A DNA stretch of 35,808 bases from Bernardetiaceae bacterium (GTDB lineage Bacteria > Bacteroidota > Bacteroidia > Cytophagales > Bernardetiaceae), in contig JAFIER010000207.1 in NCBI GenBank assembly GCA_020832465.1, positions 1 through 35,808 on the forward strand. Direction: 5' to 3'. Below the pieces are notes generated by a model that made no database searches, was not told the origin of the DNA, and was given only the letters and a program-made list of their open reading frames with translations. The position numbers and the translations under genes are program-made. Positions 32,864-35,808 of this stretch are shown in pieces. Numbering within the stretch: the stretch's first letter is position 1; every line of letters starts with the position of its first letter.

Positions 32864-33027
32864 GAGATAATTTAGCAAAATTGTCGTACACCCGTTTATG
32901 CTAAGTCTAACAAAGGCATTGCCTAAAAAGTTATAAGAGATGCGCGCATCGAGATTTAGACATTAGCCTTAACATACAAATTAACGTAATAAAAATCTTG
33001 TTATAGCTTTTTCTCTCCGTCTAATTT

Positions 33028-34050
33028 TTATGCCCATACTTTTGTACCTTCGGTGCAGTTCTTACAAATATCTATTTTACTTCTTGCTAATAGCAATTGT
33101 TGTCTAAAATGTTGATAAGCCTCGCTGTTCCATACTTCGGTAAACGATTGTTTTTGAAGGTTTCCGAGTCGGTGCTGTGCATCTTTATCAAAACAACAGG
33201 GGACGACCTTTCCGTCCCAAGTAACGACGCAGGAGTGCCACATTTTCCAACAGCTATGTTCGAGCTTATTTTTGAAGTAAAATTTTCCATCATTACCGAG
33301 TTTGTAGCGGGCGTATTTTTCTTGTGTAGGCACAAACTCGTGGGCATTTTCGTAGTCATAGATTTGTGCGGTTTTGATACCTACGGCATCTACACCCATT
33401 TTTTTACCGAGTTTTTTGATGTCCTCGATTTGATGTTCGTTGTGCTTAAAAACAATAAACTGTAAAATAATATGTGGAGTTTTGCGCTTGAGTTTTTTTC
33501 GATAATAAAGCAGATTTTCTACGCCTTTTATGACTTTATCGAGCCTTCCACCGATTCGGTATTTTTCGTAGCTCTCTTGGTCTGCACCATCAACAGATAT
33601 AATAAGCCTATCTAATCCAGAAGCTACGGTGCGTTCTGCATTTTCCTTATCCAAATAATGGGCATTGGTAGATGTTGCAGTATAAATATTTTTTTGATTA
33701 GCGTAAGCGACCCAGTCAAGGAAATTTTTATTTAAATAAGGTTCACCTTGAAAATAAAAGAGCAAATACCAAAGGGTAGGTGCAAGCTCATCAACAATTT
33801 GATACAAAATATCACCATCACCTCCCCCAGTAGGGCGTGAAAACTGCCTCAGACCACTCGGGCAGTGCGGACATTTAAGGTTACAAGTCGTTGTAGGTTC
33901 GTAGGCTACGCTAATAGGTAAGCCTCGAATAAGAGGGCGACGTTTGCGCTTGGCATTGTAATAACTCCAAAGAATTTGCCTTGCATTCTCTATGCGTGGT
34001 GCACTGGCTTTAGACATCAAGTTAAGCGCATCATTAAATTGAAATATCAT
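33028..34050 (-). CDS. radical SAM/SPASM domain protein
   Basis: 340 residues. The radical SAM cluster is CNLKCPHC (Cys56, 60, 63) after VAYEPTTT, which should bind a [4Fe-4S] cluster and SAM to make a 5'-deoxyadenosyl radical. The barrel continues with FYFQGEPYLNKNFLDW (the GEP element) and LIISVDGADQESYEKYR. The C-terminal SPASM region has Cys267, 274, 285, 286, 329 and 332 (CWKMWHSC ... PCCFD ... CKNC), suitable for one or two auxiliary clusters. SPASM enzymes often modify peptides (RiPP maturases, sulfatase activation) or carry out sugar chemistry; no precursor peptide is evident nearby. This wording, with a VTWDGKVVPCCFD segment, is common in Bacteroidota enzymes of unassigned role. Confidence 0.9.
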   Translation of the reverse strand: MIFQFNDALNLMSKASAPRIENARQILWSYYNAKRKRRPLIRGLPISVAYEPTTTCNLKCPHCPSGLRQFSRPTGGGDGDILYQIVDELAPTLWYLLFYFQGEPYLNKNFLDWVAYANQKNIYTATSTNAHYLDKENAERTVASGLDRLIISVDGADQESYEKYRIGGRLDKVIKGVENLLYYRKKLKRKTPHIILQFIVFKHNEHQIEDIKKLGKKMGVDAVGIKTAQIYDYENAHEFVPTQEKYARYKLGNDGKFYFKNKLEHSCWKMWHSCVVTWDGKVVPCCFDKDAQHRLGNLQKQSFTEVWNSEAYQHFRQQLLLARSKIDICKNCTEGTKVWA

Positions 34051-34134
34051 AGTGAAGTGGATAGTATTAAAGGCTTATATTAAAAATTATTGCATTTGAT
34101 TTGAGTCTTATAACACACGACTTTAAACTCGGCT

Positions 34135-34221
34135 CGTGCTACGATACATTCACCAGCCAGCAATAACTTGGCTCAAAGAAATATTATTGCTGAGCTACTT
34201 TAGCAAAGTTCTCGTACACCC
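34135..34221 (+). mobile_element. hybrid F/E element with hairpin A10
   Basis: Left end CGTGCTACGATACATT resembles the F terminus CATACTACTATACATT (13 of 16), while the right end TAGCAAAGTTCTCGTACACCC is the E terminus. The core holds hairpin A10. No direct repeats were found at the flanks, so the ends may be recombined or decayed. Confidence 0.4.
34159..34191. repeat. 33-nt hairpin module, class A variant (copy A10)
   Basis: Arms AGCAATAACTTGGCT and AGAAATATTATTGCT around CAA. Outer pairs are kept through changes on both sides (AGCAAT/ATTGCT) but the inner pairs are broken. The only copy in a divergent gap. Confidence 0.6.
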
Positions 34222-34290
34222 GCTGAACGCAATAATGGTTATTGTTGCGCAAATTTTATTTTATTTTAAAACAAATACAAAGACAAATAG

Positions 34291-34322
34291 TTTGTATTCT
34301 GTTTTTTAAATCCTTACTTTTG
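34291..34322 (+). promoter_or_regulatory. Bacteroidota-type promoter
   Basis: TTTG at 34291-34294, a 20-nt spacer, then TACTTTTG at 34315-34322, an exact match to the -33 TTTG and -7 TAnnTTTG consensus at ideal spacing. It should drive the downstream small-protein genes. The transcript start would be near 34328, which argues against the TTG at 34327 as a start codon. Confidence 0.65.
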
Positions 34323-34407
34323 TGTATTGAATAGGCGCAAAGTCATTTTTTTGTATTTTGTTGTTATAGGGTCATCACCTCTATGTTTTTTATATTCCTT
34401 TTGTTTT

Positions 34408-34845
34408 ATGTTGTTTTACTATCTATCTAAGAAGTCATTAGCAGATTCAGTGCATAAAGTTTTGCGCTGGGTTTCGTTCTTGCTTGCTTTGCATATTCTA
34501 AACTTTAGTTTAGATGTGTCTGATAGTTTGTTTTATGGACAGCCCCTACAACATCAAATACAAACCGAGGACACTTCTATCAACGAAATAGAAAGTGTTA
34601 TGGAGTTCGTACTCGAATGCGTATTAGATATAGAAGACGCTATTCCCGAGCACGATGAGGGCGACAACCAAAATCCTTTAAAGACCTTAACTGTGGTATA
34701 TTGGTTTGTAAATAATTTTGAACCATTAAGCCTATCGCTATTTCAAGATTGGAGTTTGCGTAAAGCCCTACAAATTCCTCATTACTTGCTTTCACTTCTT
34801 AATGGCATATCCGATGTGCCTTATACGCCTCCCAAGCAATGCTAA
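34408..34845 (+). CDS. small protein with N-terminal hydrophobic segment, unknown function
   Basis: 145 residues from the ATG at 34408; the frame is open to a TTG at 34327, but the promoter places the transcript start there, so the ATG is preferred. A hydrophobic stretch VLRWVSFLLALHILNFSL (about 18-35) acts as a signal or membrane helix. The following part is acidic (INEIESVMEFVLECVLDIEDAIPEHDEGD), then has a Trp- and Leu-rich end. The family is not recognised. It precedes a small membrane protein and an outer-membrane barrel gene on the same strand, though hairpin B5 lies in between. A periplasmic or envelope location is an inference. Confidence 0.6.
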   Translation: MLFYYLSKKSLADSVHKVLRWVSFLLALHILNFSLDVSDSLFYGQPLQHQIQTEDTSINEIESVMEFVLECVLDIEDAIPEHDEGDNQNPLKTLTVVYWFVNNFEPLSLSLFQDWSLRKALQIPHYLLSLLNGISDVPYTPPKQC

Positions 34846-34915
34846 TTTTTTTTAGTTGCTACTCATGTGTTATTATTTTCGGGTAGTCTTAAAGATGTAA
34901 TGCTCAAAGTCTTTC

Positions 34916-34948
34916 AAAACTAACAGTTCTCAAAGAACTGTTAGTTCT
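34916..34948. repeat. 33-nt hairpin module, class B (copy B5)
   Basis: Arms AAAACTAACAGTTCT and AGAACTGTTAGTTCT around CAA, the class B counterpart of the class A consensus. One mismatch at the outer end. Between the two small-protein genes. Confidence 0.85.
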
Positions 34949-35004
34949 AAGCATTACTTGTTATACACTACCTATTTTCGTAAACCCCTGTTTGGCAGGT
35001 TATT

Positions 35005-35298
35005 ATGATTATAAAAATCATGTTTAAGCGCTATTTTCTACTTATTTATTTTTCAGGCTCGAGCTTGCAAAAGCATATCTGCTTTGTGTACTTATTCTTC
35101 TTGTGCCATGCTGTAGGTATTCTATGCTTTGTGGCGCTTATGCTTTTCTATGATTATCAAAGCAAAAGCAGTTTTTTATGGATTGCCATTGTAGTTTTGG
35201 TATGCTTGCTTGTCAGTAGTCTGATTTATTTTAGCATTAAAAAAATCAAACAATTATGCGTATTTATAAATCAATTATTATCGGATTTTGCTTTTTAG
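35005..35298 (+). CDS. small membrane protein, unknown function
   Basis: 97 residues. Two hydrophobic helices (about 24-48 and 54-76) and basic ends; possible starts are the ATG at 35005 or at 35020. The last 43 bases overlap the start of the next gene in another frame, so translation may be coupled. No motif recognised. It sits between the acidic small protein and a barrel protein gene, which suggests an envelope-related role, but that is context only. Being short and rich in hydrophobic residues, it could also be a non-coding stretch; the overlap with a well-supported downstream start lowers confidence. Confidence 0.45.
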   Translation: MIIKIMFKRYFLLIYFSGSSLQKHICFVYLFFLCHAVGILCFVALMLFYDYQSKSSFLWIAIVVLVCLLVSSLIYFSIKKIKQLCVFINQLLSDFAF

Positions 35299-35808
35299 CT
35301 ATAATTTGGAGCGCGCAAGCTCAAGAAACAGCTTCCTCAGATATTAGGGGAGTATCTTCTGACGATACGACAAAAAATCAAATCGGTATCGAGAAGCTCA
35401 AATATATCAAACAGCCGGGATTAGCCAATGCTGCTTCTAAAATCTACTCGGCAGACCGTCGCTATTCTATTAGTGGTTTTTTGGAGTTTAATAATGTCAA
35501 TTATATGAGTGAAAAAAATATAGGTGATGATATTGAGCTTTACTACACGGGTCTTTATCGGTCTGGGACTTATTTGGGTTATAAAATTACGGACAGGCTT
35601 ATCTTCAACTCTGAGTTGCAACTGGAGTTTGTGCACGACCGTGCCGAGGAGTGGCATTTTGAGTTTAACTTAGAATTGCTTTTAGACTATCTTTTTAGCA
35701 AGGAGTTCAATGTACGTATAGGTAATTTTCCTGTGCCGTTGGGTTATGTCAATGTTATGGAGGAGCCTACTGCTTTTTATTCTGTAAATCGTCCTGAGCT
35801 TGAGCGCA
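35256..35808 (+). CDS. outer-membrane barrel protein, N-terminal part (cut by window edge)
   Basis: 184 residues visible from the ATG at 35256, still open at the right edge. The signal peptide is clear: MRIYKSIIIGFCFLAIIWS followed by AQAQE, with signal peptidase cleavage likely after AQA. A Ser/Asp/Lys-rich linker precedes a beta-rich region (YSISGFLEFNNVNYM, YYTGLYRSGTYLGYKITDRLIFNSELQLEFVH, FEFNLELLLDYLFSKEFNVRIGNFPVPLGYVN) whose alternating pattern and aromatic belts fit a porin-type outer-membrane barrel. RIGNFPVPLGYVN resembles phosphate-selective porin-like proteins. Substrate unknown. It overlaps the previous small frame by 43 bp. Confidence 0.8.
   Translation, partial: MRIYKSIIIGFCFLAIIWSAQAQETASSDIRGVSSDDTTKNQIGIEKLKYIKQPGLANAASKIYSADRRYSISGFLEFNNVNYMSEKNIGDDIELYYTGLYRSGTYLGYKITDRLIFNSELQLEFVHDRAEEWHFEFNLELLLDYLFSKEFNVRIGNFPVPLGYVNVMEEPTAFYSVNRPELER

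Larger units (their letters stand above)
32690..32893 (-). mobile_element. composite MITE-like element E2 with palindrome and hairpin
   Basis: Ends AGGTGTACGTCAAG and TTGTCGTACACCC are the two termini of E1, in opposite orientation. Inside, in place of hairpin B, is palindrome G2, followed by hairpin A9. This looks like an E element whose hairpin B was replaced by another module. No direct repeats were found at the borders. Confidence 0.5.
32515..33027. other. repeat-filled gap upstream of sufE
   Basis: 513 bp between sufE and the radical SAM gene, both minus. Holds degenerate element D4 (32537-32631), an F-type left end CATACTACGCTATACATT (about 32658-32675), composite element E2 (32690-32893), palindrome G2 (32739-32801) and hairpin A9. 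No gene seen. Confidence 0.55.

Noticed and set aside
34327-34845. TTG at 34327 as the start of the small acidic protein
   Set aside because: The promoter puts the transcript start at about 34328, leaving no leader; the ATG at 34408 precedes the hydrophobic segment properly.
966-34948. CRISPR array made of the repeated palindromes
   Set aside because: Copies are scattered kilobases apart with no spacers of regular length and no cas genes.

Overview
The window is an AT-rich bacterial chromosome segment, almost certainly from the Bacteroidota and probably a Cytophagales-like gliding or marine lineage. The reasons are a type IX secretion (T9SS) C-terminal sorting domain on a large secreted protein, SPI/SPII signal peptides with Bacteroidota-style lipoboxes, LVIVD-repeat lipoproteins, a fatty-acid 2-hydroxylase-like enzyme of the kind linked to sphingolipids, a SufE/SufT/BrxA cluster, and promoters of the TTTG...TAnnTTTG type. 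The genus cannot be fixed from sequence reading alone. No transposase, rRNA, tRNA or CRISPR array was seen.

Layout. 1-941: 3' part of a TdeIII-like restriction endonuclease. 1010-3438 (minus): hemE then kynU. 3854-5447: a SET-domain protein and a lipoprotein-type MsrA, convergent. 5950-8222: a coiled-coil protein with a membrane segment at each end and a double zinc-ribbon tail-anchored protein. 8745-9971: fatty-acid hydroxylase and a small lipoprotein. 10113-14804: a tight operon of lptB, a nitroreductase and a giant AsmA-like protein, pointing to outer-envelope lipid transport. 15035-18673: a methyltransferase and, divergently, a T9SS-exported beta-helix protein. 18972-22231: a glycan operon (GT4 glycosyltransferase, Wzx-like flippase, methyltransferase). 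22240-24903 (minus): M23 peptidase and uvrC. 25213-27595 (minus): two LVIVD-type lipoproteins and a DUF3137 membrane protein. 27726-30143 (minus): pyruvate kinase and the RdgB/Ham1 nucleotide house-cleaner. 30286-32514: a hotdog thioesterase facing brxA, sufT and sufE. 33028-34050 (minus): a radical SAM/SPASM enzyme. 34408-35808: two small uncharacterised proteins and the start of an outer-membrane barrel protein cut by the window edge.

The most unusual content is between the genes. Fifteen intergenic copies of an exactly 33-nt palindrome (15-nt arm, 3-nt loop, 15-nt arm) occur in 36 kb. They fall into two sequence classes that keep pairing through compensatory changes. Several sit inside short elements bounded by terminal inverted repeats and flanked by 8-9 bp direct repeats. 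A separate 108-bp family (copies at 5698, 8388, 31801 and a degenerate one at 32537) has 9-10 bp direct repeats around three copies. Together these look like several non-autonomous, MITE-like families and a hairpin module that has colonised gene 3' ends: every convergent gap longer than about 10 bp has a copy, while four of five divergent gaps have none. The mobilising enzyme is not in the window.
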